From Idiomarina sp. X4 (GTDB lineage: Bacteria; Pseudomonadota; Gammaproteobacteria; Enterobacterales; Alteromonadaceae), in assembly GCF_002808045.1 (NCBI RefSeq), contig NZ_CP025000.1, positions 744,001-808,000 on the forward strand: a stretch of 64,000 nt of DNA. Reading direction: 5' to 3'. Made by a program: the position numbers and the translations under genes. Each line of letters opens with the position of its first letter. Within the stretch, counting starts at the first letter, position 1. This document shows, piece after piece, positions 57,271 through 64,000 of the stretch. The notes under the pieces are model-generated. The model made no database searches and had not been told where the DNA came from. It saw only the letters and a list, made by a program, of their open reading frames with translations.

Positions 57271-57765
57271 TTAGCAGCCAGTCGTTACAGTCCCAATAAC
57301 AGGTTTTGTATCTGCATCCGCTGCGGCTGTGTAATACAGGTAGCACTCTGAATCCGTGCTACCGTCAGCACTTGTTGTTAAATCCGCAGGAAAAATAACT
57401 AGGTCGCCATCTGTAACCGCAGCATTGCCACTCCAGCTAGCAGCAACTACATTTCCCCAATCTGCACTATCAACGTCAAGCGCGGCGTAAAGTCCTGCAG
57501 CTGTAGCAGCTGGATAACCATATACTGTATCCACCGCAGGATCGCTAATAGAGCCGCTCGCTTCATCGTCTGTACCTGCAACTAAAGATTTAGCGTAAAC
57601 CGTTTGGCTTGCTCCCTTAGCTGCTCCTTTCAAACCCTCGATAGTTGAAGTACGAGCGTCACTCGAAAAATTAATAAACTGAGGTGCGGCGGTTACTGCC
57701 AAAATCCCCAAAACTACAATGACAATGATCAGTTCGATCAGAGTAAAACCTTTTTGATTGCGCAT
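57271..57765 (-). CDS. mshA: MSHA major pilin MshA
   Basis: Major subunit (164 residues) of the mannose-sensitive haemagglutinin type IVa pilus used for surface attachment. The leader MRNQKG is followed by FTLIELIIVIVVLGILAVTAAPQFI, with Glu5 intact, then a soluble domain with a C-terminal Cys pair (SECYLYY and TTGC) that would form the usual D-loop. It is followed by the 57234 hairpin and preceded by mshB. Confidence 0.95.
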   Translation of the reverse strand: MRNQKGFTLIELIIVIVVLGILAVTAAPQFINFSSDARTSTIEGLKGAAKGASQTVYAKSLVAGTDDEASGSISDPAVDTVYGYPAATAAGLYAALDVDSADWGNVVAASWSGNAAVTDGDLVIFPADLTTSADGSTDSECYLYYTAAADADTKPVIGTVTTGC

Positions 57766-57795
57766 AATTAAAGCTCTCAGTTGTGATTTAAAATA

Positions 57796-58410
57796 TTATT
57801 GGTTATTGCTGTGAATACTCACGCCGCCATTACGTGGATTATAAACAAAAGCGTTGCCCAGTGTCAGATAATCATCACCAGATGGCGCATTCGTTTCATT
57901 TTTTATGGTGTTCGCCAAGTAGTAAACACACATATCATTGCCAGTTGTCGAGTCTTGCGTCACGTACGTGTAGTAACGCGTCTCCTCCAGGTTAGCAAAG
58001 TCTTCCGACACTGTCGGGGCACCCTGCAATATTGATTGCATGATGCTTGCACAGTCAGATGCCTGAATATTTTCATCGTGCGCAGCGTTATTATTGCCAC
58101 TCACCGGATAGCCGGTGTTGCCATCGACATAAAGCAACACTTGATCCATCGACACTTCAGCGCCAGCACCGGTAGACGCAGCCCCTTTAGGTCGTCCGCT
58201 CAGCTCCCACTCGCCACGAACAATACCAACAGCGCTGGCAAAGCCTCCGGCAACGCCTTCAAGCGCGGCATCCTCGGCATCAGAAGAAACGTCCGTAAAG
58301 CGCGGAATCGCCGCAGCGGCAAGCAAGCCGAGAATCACCACGACAATTATCAGTTCAATAATGGTGAAACCCTGTTGTCTCTTCTGTCTATTGCCCATGT
58401 TTCCACTCAT
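57796..58410 (-). CDS. mshB: MSHA pilin MshB
   Basis: Type IV pilin (204 residues), with a leader of about 15 residues before FTIIELIIVVVILGLLAAAAIPRF; the leader is longer than MshA's. Cys residues form a possible C-terminal loop (SDCASIMQS and MCVYYL). ATG 58410 has GAGG at 7 bases; an internal ATG at 58398 is an alternative. First of the pilin genes behind a possible promoter. Confidence 0.93.
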   Translation of the reverse strand: MSGNMGNRQKRQQGFTIIELIIVVVILGLLAAAAIPRFTDVSSDAEDAALEGVAGGFASAVGIVRGEWELSGRPKGAASTGAGAEVSMDQVLLYVDGNTGYPVSGNNNAAHDENIQASDCASIMQSILQGAPTVSEDFANLEETRYYTYVTQDSTTGNDMCVYYLANTIKNETNAPSGDDYLTLGNAFVYNPRNGGVSIHSNNQ

Positions 58411-58431
58411 AATTAGCCTCTATAAATCCAT

Positions 58432-58440
58432 TTTATAACA
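58432..58440 (-). promoter_or_regulatory. Possible extended -10 promoter upstream of mshB-mshA
   Basis: TGTTATAAA on the minus strand is an extended -10 (TG-N-TATAAA) in the 45-base gap between mshF and mshB. No -35 is visible. A promoter at this point would drive the pilin half of the cluster, as reported for Vibrio msh. Confidence 0.4.
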
Positions 58441-58455
58441 AGTTCTCAACAATGC

Positions 58456-58914
58456 CTACCGGCCTTTTTCTCGCTGTATCCGACCTTGATCTGTATCAAA
58501 CCAGAACCATGGTTTCTCATTAATGGCAAAGTAACAGCGATTTTCATCTTTTTTCGCACTTAGCGCGCTAGCGGGTATTTCGCCACCTAACTTGCTCCAC
58601 AAAACCAAGCAGTCATTATCAGCCGACGGCCATCCTTTTTCATTCACCTTAATAAAACCTGCCGGTGAATCGGCACGTTCAAATAACGCAACAACACCGG
58701 GTTTTCCTTGCCGCAACCACTCAGCCCGAACTAAGCTCACCGCTTCTGAAAACGTCGATAATGCGACGTCTTTCTCCGTTTCCCGCCAGTGCTGCGGCTC
58801 ATCAATAAGCAACATTCTTACGGCTACTGCTGACAACAGCAAAAATACCGCAACGACAAGCACATTCTGCAATCGCCGAATACCTTTACGTTCTTGAACG
58901 TCATTTTCTGTCAT
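58456..58914 (-). CDS. mshF: MSHA biogenesis protein MshF
   Basis: Small bitopic protein (152 residues) with one membrane segment (about residues 16-36) and a periplasmic domain with two Cys. A longer frame begins at 58950 inside mshG; ATG 58914 (MTENDVQERKG) is behind AGGGACG and fits the family. Between mshG and mshB; function in pilus assembly is not known in detail. Confidence 0.88.
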   Translation of the reverse strand: MTENDVQERKGIRRLQNVLVVAVFLLLSAVAVRMLLIDEPQHWRETEKDVALSTFSEAVSLVRAEWLRQGKPGVVALFERADSPAGFIKVNEKGWPSADNDCLVLWSKLGGEIPASALSAKKDENRCYFAINEKPWFWFDTDQGRIQREKGR

Positions 58915-58916
58915 TA

Positions 58917-60158
58917 TTAACGTCCCTGGTAGGCACTCATCATGTCCCACATTGGCGTGAAAATACCCAACGCTAATATGAGCACCATAACCGCAACAAC
59001 TGCAATCATCAGCGGCTCGATACGCGCTGTTAAGGTCTTCAGATCATAGTCCGTTTCGCGCTCGTAATATTCAGCAACTTCCAGCAACAAAGTGTCCACA
59101 CGCCCCGTTTCTTCACCGACTGAAATCATTTGCAGAATTAACGGTGTGAACAGGTTTGACTGCTTTGCTACGCGAGATAAGTTCTCACCTCGTTCAATAC
59201 CGCGACGCATTTCAATGACTCGGTTTTCCATCCAGGCATTATCCACCGCTTCCGCCACCAATGACAGTGCCTGCGTTAGTGGTACGCCGGCTCCCAACAT
59301 GACTGAAAAGCTGCGCGCAAATCGCCCCAACATTGCGCGACGCAATATAGAGCCAATAACGGGGACTTTCAGCTTTAACGTGTCCCACATCAACCGCCCC
59401 GGCGGAGTCTCTTTGTAGTATCTAACACCAAAGAAAGCGCCCACCATAAGCGCCAATAACAGCGGCCAGTAGGAAACAAAAAACTGCGATGAACCCAACA
59501 ATGCTCTTGTCGCCCATGGCAGCTCCACATTGAAACGCTCAAACATGGAGGCGAACGTTGGAATCACAAATATATTCAGTACAAACATCGCAACGACTAA
59601 GGCTATCATTACGAAGCTCGGGTATCGTGTCGCTGCTTTTATACGCTTACGGGTATCTTGCTCATTTTCCAAATAAACCGCTAACTGCTGAAACGATTCT
59701 TCCAGCTGCCCGGTATTTTCACCCACATGGACAATGGCAACAATCAGCCGTGGAAAAATGCCTTTATGCTTGGCCATAGCTGCTGACAAATTTCGGCCAC
59801 GCTCGAGCTGTTCGTGAATATCTTTTAATGCGTTTCGTAAACGCTTGTTCTGCGTTGTATCGCCCAGCCCTTCGATAGCACGAAGCATAGGAATACCCGC
59901 CTGAGTCAGCGAATACATTTGCCGACAGAATATAATCAACTCATCGAGAGAGACTTTGGGCTGTAAGCCATCAGCAACCTTCGCCTTTAAAGTATCCCAA
60001 CCCGGCATCGCAGTGCTCGCAGCGACACCTTCTTCAATTGCCACCGGTGTCAGGCCGCGTTTCAATAATGCGTCTGCCGCACTGCGCTCGTCACCAGCTT
60101 CCACGGCGCCAGTCTGTAACTGACCTTGTTTGTCGCGGGCGCGGTAACGAAACTGCAT
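58917..60158 (-). CDS. mshG: MSHA pilus inner-membrane platform protein MshG
   Basis: PilC/GspF family platform (413 residues) that couples the ATPase to pilin assembly. Two T2SSF domains (about 75-195 and 275-400) and three membrane helices are visible, with VGENTGQLEESFQQL and VGEETGRVDTLL repeats. The ATG overlaps the mshE stop by one base (TGATG). Confidence 0.95.
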   Translation of the reverse strand: MQFRYRARDKQGQLQTGAVEAGDERSAADALLKRGLTPVAIEEGVAASTAMPGWDTLKAKVADGLQPKVSLDELIIFCRQMYSLTQAGIPMLRAIEGLGDTTQNKRLRNALKDIHEQLERGRNLSAAMAKHKGIFPRLIVAIVHVGENTGQLEESFQQLAVYLENEQDTRKRIKAATRYPSFVMIALVVAMFVLNIFVIPTFASMFERFNVELPWATRALLGSSQFFVSYWPLLLALMVGAFFGVRYYKETPPGRLMWDTLKLKVPVIGSILRRAMLGRFARSFSVMLGAGVPLTQALSLVAEAVDNAWMENRVIEMRRGIERGENLSRVAKQSNLFTPLILQMISVGEETGRVDTLLLEVAEYYERETDYDLKTLTARIEPLMIAVVAVMVLILALGIFTPMWDMMSAYQGR

Positions 60159-61873
60159 CAGATATTGTCCTCAACACTTTCTGCCAGGAATAAAACTTCT
60201 TCGACGGTAGTCACACCCTGACGCGCATACTCTAACGCAACAGACGCCATCGACTGATAGCCCGGGTGTCTTTTTGCTGCATGTGCAAAAGCCCGGGTGT
60301 CGTTGTCGCGCAGCGCATCCATCATCTCGCCGTTCATTTCCAGAAGTTCAAACACACCGATACGGCCGTGATACCCGGTATGGTTACAGTTCTGACAGCC
60401 AATGCCATGTTTAAACTCAAACTCGCTGCTGCCTTCTAATAAATGCTCCAGCCACTGCTGCTCTGCTTCATCCGGCTGATAGTTTTGGGTGCACTTTTCG
60501 CACACCCTGCGAACCAAGCGTTGCGCTAGTATTCCGCGCAGTGCCGCAGCGACCAAATAAGAAGGGGCGCCCATATCAATTAAGCGCATAGCACTGGTTA
60601 TCGCGTCATTGGTGTGCAGTGTCGACAAAACCAAGTGGCCGGTAATAGAGCCTCTCAGCCCTATTTCTACGGTTTCATGGTCACGCATTTCACCCACCAT
60701 GATAATGTCAGGATCCTGACGCAAAGTGGTTCGTAGCACTCTGGCAAAATCGAGGCCTATCTTATTATTAACCTGAACCTGGGAAATTCGTGGTAAGCGA
60801 TACTCAACCGGGTCTTCCACAGTAATAACTTTCTTGGCTTCGGTATTCAATTCACTCAGTGCGCCATAAAGCGTTGTGGTCTTACCTGAGCCCGTTGGAC
60901 CGGTTACCAACAGCATGCCGTGTGGTCGCTTAATAAGGGAGCGAACCCGCTTCAGAATATTTTCGGGCATACCGGTTTGCTCCAGCGACAACAATCCCGC
61001 GGACTGATCCAACAAACGCATGACGCATGACTCACCATATTGAGTCGGCATGGTCGACACACGCACATCAATATTGTGCTTGCGAATTTTCATGTTGAAG
61101 CGACCGTCCTGAGGCAAACGACGTTCGGAAATATCCAGTCCCGCCATCAGTTTTAACCGCAGCACCAGCGCATTGGCTATATTTGTTTCATCAAGTACGT
61201 TTTCCTGCAGCACACCGTCTATACGCTGGCGGATACGCAATTTGTTTTCATCGGGTTCTATATGAATATCCGATGCGCGAACCTGAACAGCGTCTTCAAA
61301 AACCGACTGCAGCAACTTGGCAACGGTGGCTTCATCGCCCTCTTCGTCCAGACTCAGTTGACCGAGTTCAAACTCAGAGGTTTCCTCATACTCGTCCTGA
61401 AGCTGGCTAGCGAAGGTTTCTATTTCTTTCGTACGGCGGTAGAGGTTATCGAACGCACTTAACAACTCGCCCTCTGGAACCACCGCCAACTCCACTTGTC
61501 GCGGCGCCAGTAGTTGGTTTATTGCATCAATAGAGGACAAATCGGCAGGGTCACTCATGCCGACTAACGCTTCGTTGTCGTCCGCTTCAATGACTAATGC
61601 CCGATGACGCCGAGCCTGGACTTCCGGCAACAGTTTAAAAACTTCAGGCGGTATTCGCCGCTCGGAGATACTTAACAGGGGTAGCTTGAGTTGCTGTGAT
61701 AAGAACTCCAGCAGTTGATGCTCAGTAATATAGCCAAGGTCGATAAGCGTCGCGCCAAGCTTACGCCCGGTTTCTCGTTGTTTCTCTAGCGCTGTGTCCA
61801 ACTCTTTTTCACTGATGATTTGCTCATGAACCAACAAATCACCCAACCGCATTTTGAGGCGAGGACGTTTCAT
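60158..61873 (-). CDS. mshE: MSHA pilus extension ATPase MshE
   Basis: PilB/GspE family motor (571 residues). The N-terminus has two tandem MshEN-type cyclic-di-GMP motifs (RLGDLLVHEQIISEKELDTA and KLGATLIDLGYITEHQLLEF with a 5-residue gap). Walker A GPTGSGKTTTLY, Asp box, Walker B EMRDHET and His box HTNDA are intact; four Cys (CEKC and CQNC) bind zinc. It overlaps mshN. Confidence 0.96.
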   Translation of the reverse strand: MKRPRLKMRLGDLLVHEQIISEKELDTALEKQRETGRKLGATLIDLGYITEHQLLEFLSQQLKLPLLSISERRIPPEVFKLLPEVQARRHRALVIEADDNEALVGMSDPADLSSIDAINQLLAPRQVELAVVPEGELLSAFDNLYRRTKEIETFASQLQDEYEETSEFELGQLSLDEEGDEATVAKLLQSVFEDAVQVRASDIHIEPDENKLRIRQRIDGVLQENVLDETNIANALVLRLKLMAGLDISERRLPQDGRFNMKIRKHNIDVRVSTMPTQYGESCVMRLLDQSAGLLSLEQTGMPENILKRVRSLIKRPHGMLLVTGPTGSGKTTTLYGALSELNTEAKKVITVEDPVEYRLPRISQVQVNNKIGLDFARVLRTTLRQDPDIIMVGEMRDHETVEIGLRGSITGHLVLSTLHTNDAITSAMRLIDMGAPSYLVAAALRGILAQRLVRRVCEKCTQNYQPDEAEQQWLEHLLEGSSEFEFKHGIGCQNCNHTGYHGRIGVFELLEMNGEMMDALRDNDTRAFAHAAKRHPGYQSMASVALEYARQGVTTVEEVLFLAESVEDNI

Positions 61874-63003
61874 GGCTTACCTGCTGAGTTTGCTTTTGCT
61901 GACAAGGCAGCAATTTTTGCTTCAATAAACTGACGAGTAGGCTCGTGCGTGACTCGCTCCAGCGCCTGTTGATAGCTGGTTAAAGCTGCCGCACTTCCTT
62001 GATTTTCCTGAGCGACCGCCTTACCCACAAACCAGCGCCCCTCATGAGGTTGCGCCTGAGTCAGTCGCGTATAAGCGGTTTCCGCCACTTCATAGTTACC
62101 AGTGTCCTGCGCTAGCAGCGCCACTTTGTGTGAGTATCCGGGCTTTTCTTCCGCGCTGGGCCAGTTTTTAAGCAACACATTTAACGCCGCACCAGGCCTT
62201 GCTTCTCGCTCAAGTATACGCGCACTCAATATCCGAAAGTCGGTGTCCGTCCGGTCTCTCTGAAAGCCCACTTCTAATGTCGCTAACGCATCAGTTACTT
62301 TGTTGCGACCATATTGCAAGGCGGCCAACTGCTTGCGCACTTGCTTGTTATCAGGGGTGACAGCCAAGGCCTGTCGCCAGTATTCTTCGGCCTGAGTTAA
62401 GCGACCCTGTTGCTGAGCCTTTTCCGCTTTTTCAATATTCTGTTGAGCAATTTCTTCTGGTGTCAGATCAACTGATTTTTTTACGAAGACCGAGTCACTC
62501 TCTGTCCTCTTTTCCTCTGCTCTTTTCTCTGTTCTTTCTGGTACTTGCTCTGGCTGCTTTTCTGATTGCGCTTCCGCTAATTGTTCAGTTTGCCTGAATT
62601 CTGGTTCTTGAGACTCGCTTGGTTTATTGTCTGTGCCTGCTTCTAATTGTCTGACTGTCGCACGCTTATCGGTACTGGCAATTTCAGGCTCATCAAGATT
62701 ACCATTGAGCTTGCCATCATTAGGCCTGGCTTCAACCCGCGGACTTTCTGTCTGCACCGGTTTCTGTTGAGCCTTCTCAGGCTGCAGTTGTTTCTCCGCT
62801 TCATACACCGTCATCGTTTGACTGTCGCTTGCCGGCCAAAGCACAATACCAGCAGAGATACCAACCACTGCCAGACCCAGCACTATCCAAGGAAGTTTCG
62901 TGCGAGGCTCTGAGCGCTCTACGGCACTACCGCCTGCTTCGCGGTCAAAAGGCTCTTGACCACGCTTGTCGAGGTCTTTCAGGACTTTATTAATTAAGCT
63001 CAT
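61870..63003 (-). CDS. mshN: MSHA biogenesis protein MshN (TPR protein)
   Basis: Bitopic protein (377 residues): N-terminal SLINKVLKDLDKRG, a membrane helix near residues 40-58, a long Glu/Gln/Lys-rich linker (about 65-185) and C-terminal TPR repeats (about 190-375). The frame opens at 63054, but ATG 63003 follows GGAGGGTGGACT and overlaps the mshM stop as ATGA. MshN is thought to scaffold the assembly complex. Confidence 0.92.
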   Translation of the reverse strand: MSLINKVLKDLDKRGQEPFDREAGGSAVERSEPRTKLPWIVLGLAVVGISAGIVLWPASDSQTMTVYEAEKQLQPEKAQQKPVQTESPRVEARPNDGKLNGNLDEPEIASTDKRATVRQLEAGTDNKPSESQEPEFRQTEQLAEAQSEKQPEQVPERTEKRAEEKRTESDSVFVKKSVDLTPEEIAQQNIEKAEKAQQQGRLTQAEEYWRQALAVTPDNKQVRKQLAALQYGRNKVTDALATLEVGFQRDRTDTDFRILSARILEREARPGAALNVLLKNWPSAEEKPGYSHKVALLAQDTGNYEVAETAYTRLTQAQPHEGRWFVGKAVAQENQGSAAALTSYQQALERVTHEPTRQFIEAKIAALSAKANSAGKP

Positions 63004-63911
63004 AGTCCACCCTCCGTGATTTGCCAATAGCCCATAGCCACTATTAACAAACACATTGCTGCGATACCAATCGTTAAAGGCAGCCAGCGCCCCGACTCCA
63101 GCCGAGTATCTTCGGTATCTTTCACCGCGAACCTAAGGTCACGATTCGTCAATTTATGACGCCCTTCGCCGTAGGCAAGCAACATCATTTTATGGCACAG
63201 CATATTCACTAACCGTGGTACGCCGCGACTGCACCGATGAATTTGTTTAATTAATTTCCAGTTAAAAATAGGCGTGCCTTTGTAGCCGGCAACCTGCATG
63301 CGATGCGCTATATAGTCAGCCGTCTCTTCTGCGTTCATTGCCGTTAACTTGTGAGAAAAGCTGATGCGTTGGCGTAGCTGCCGAAACGCTTTTTGTGATA
63401 GCCGCTCGTCAAGCTCTGGTTGACCAAGCAACACAATATGCACCAACTTGCGGCGTTCCGTCTCTAAATTAGAGAGCAGCCGTAACGCTTCAAGACTTTC
63501 TTCAGGCAACGCTTGCGCTTCATCGATAAGAATAACGACCGACTGTTCACTTTTGCTAATGTCTAAAAGCCGCTGCTGAAGGGCTCTGGCCAACTGTTGC
63601 TGATTGCCGAGTTTCTCGGTGTCAACATCAAGCTCTTGCGCAATCGCCAGTCTGAGTTCGGCCGGATCCAGGTAGGAGTCTGGCACATAGGCCGCTTTGA
63701 AAAAGTCGGGCATTTCATTGAGTAAACGCCGACATAATAAGGTTTTTCCGGTACCCACTTCGCCGGTGATTTTGATAAAACCCTCGCCAGTTTTCAGCGC
63801 AGTCAACACCACCTCAAACGCCTCGTGATGGCTTTTAAGATCGTAGTAGAACTGCGTGTTCGGCGTTATCGTAAAGGGCAGTTCGCGTAAGCCGTAGTGG
63901 TACAGGTACAT
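63000..63911 (-). CDS. mshM: MSHA biogenesis ATPase MshM (ExeA/GspA family)
   Basis: AAA ATPase (303 residues) like ExeA, which helps install the secretin through peptidoglycan. The start LYHYGLRELPFTITPNTQFYY, Walker A GEVGTGKTLLCR (about 48-59) and Walker B VILIDEAQAL are intact; a C-terminal membrane helix lies near 278-297. It begins just after mshL. Confidence 0.93.
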   Translation of the reverse strand: MYLYHYGLRELPFTITPNTQFYYDLKSHHEAFEVVLTALKTGEGFIKITGEVGTGKTLLCRRLLNEMPDFFKAAYVPDSYLDPAELRLAIAQELDVDTEKLGNQQQLARALQQRLLDISKSEQSVVILIDEAQALPEESLEALRLLSNLETERRKLVHIVLLGQPELDERLSQKAFRQLRQRISFSHKLTAMNAEETADYIAHRMQVAGYKGTPIFNWKLIKQIHRCSRGVPRLVNMLCHKMMLLAYGEGRHKLTNRDLRFAVKDTEDTRLESGRWLPLTIGIAAMCLLIVAMGYWQITEGGL

Positions 63912-63916
63912 ACTCG

Positions 63917-64000
63917 CTATTGCTCAATATCCGGGAACCATTCATTCAACAGTTCACGAGAGCGTTTAAGCTCATCGCGCCAGGTATCAACACCAACAAC
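63917..64000 (-). CDS. mshL: MSHA secretin MshL (partial, C-terminal end only)
   Basis: The minus strand encodes a C-terminal tail of 27 residues (WRDELKRSRELLNEWFPDIEQ at the end) that stops at 63917, 5 bases before the mshM ATG. Position upstream of mshM is that of mshL, the outer-membrane secretin. The fragment is too short to show secretin motifs. Confidence 0.7.
   Translation of the reverse strand, partial: VVGVDTWRDELKRSRELLNEWFPDIEQ

Overview
The window is a dense, compact stretch of a gammaproteobacterial chromosome. Gene content, gene order and protein sequences point to the Alteromonadales, most likely Idiomarina or a close relative; this is an inference from gene recognition, not a database match. 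Nearly every gene is recognisable as core cell-envelope, growth or pilus machinery. I see no prophage, insertion sequence, CRISPR array, tRNA or rRNA. Apart from the stretch holding the RNase P RNA (9209-9621), no gap without a gene exceeds about 300 bases.

Layout. (1) 1-6846, minus strand: the start of the division and cell-wall (dcw) cluster, mraZ-rsmH-ftsL-ftsI-murE-murF-mraY (mraY runs off the left edge), behind a promoter carrying CCAC/GTGG repeats at 10-bp spacing that look like MraZ boxes. (2) 7067-14972: a CHASE-GGDEF-EAL cyclic-di-GMP protein, the RNase P RNA (minus strand), rsmI, then lpoA-yraN-diaA-dolP on plus, facing sspA-sspB. (3) 15054-17643: the cytochrome bc1 operon petABC; then rplM-rpsI (17869-18707) and zapE. 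(4) 20120-23140, plus: zapG, degQ, degS. (5) 23142-28433, minus: a TetR regulator, then mlaFEDCB-ibaG-murA. (6) 28574-36645, plus: kdsD-kdsC-lptC-lptA-lptB-rpoN-hpf-ptsN-rapZ-npr-mgtE, joining Kdo synthesis and LPS transport to sigma-54 and the nitrogen phosphotransferase system. (7) 36670-49138: pmbA and tldD around darP, then a nitrilase-like gene, yhdP, rng, maf and mreBCD. (8) 49199-51058: a secreted coiled-coil/PEGA/SUMF1-fold protein. (9) 51256-64000, minus: the MSHA type IV pilus cluster from the tail of mshL through mshM, N, E, G, F, B, A, C, D, O, P to mshQ.

How the genes work together. Most of the window builds and guards the envelope: peptidoglycan precursors (murA, murE, murF, mraY), septal and lateral wall synthesis (ftsI, ftsL, mreBCD, lpoA), outer-membrane lipid balance (mla, yhdP, dolP), LPS (kds, lpt) and periplasmic quality control (degQ, degS). 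The MSHA cluster is a complete assembly line for a surface pilus. Its ATPase MshE carries two copies of the N-terminal repeat known to bind cyclic-di-GMP, and the window also encodes a bifunctional-looking cyclic-di-GMP enzyme.

No clearly new biological system was found. The items most worth a second look are the SUMF1/PEGA protein next to mreB, the regulatory DNA around mraZ, degQ, mshA and rplM, the repeated hairpins flanking petABC, and some departures from family consensus (DegS, DiaA, LpoA, cytochrome b).
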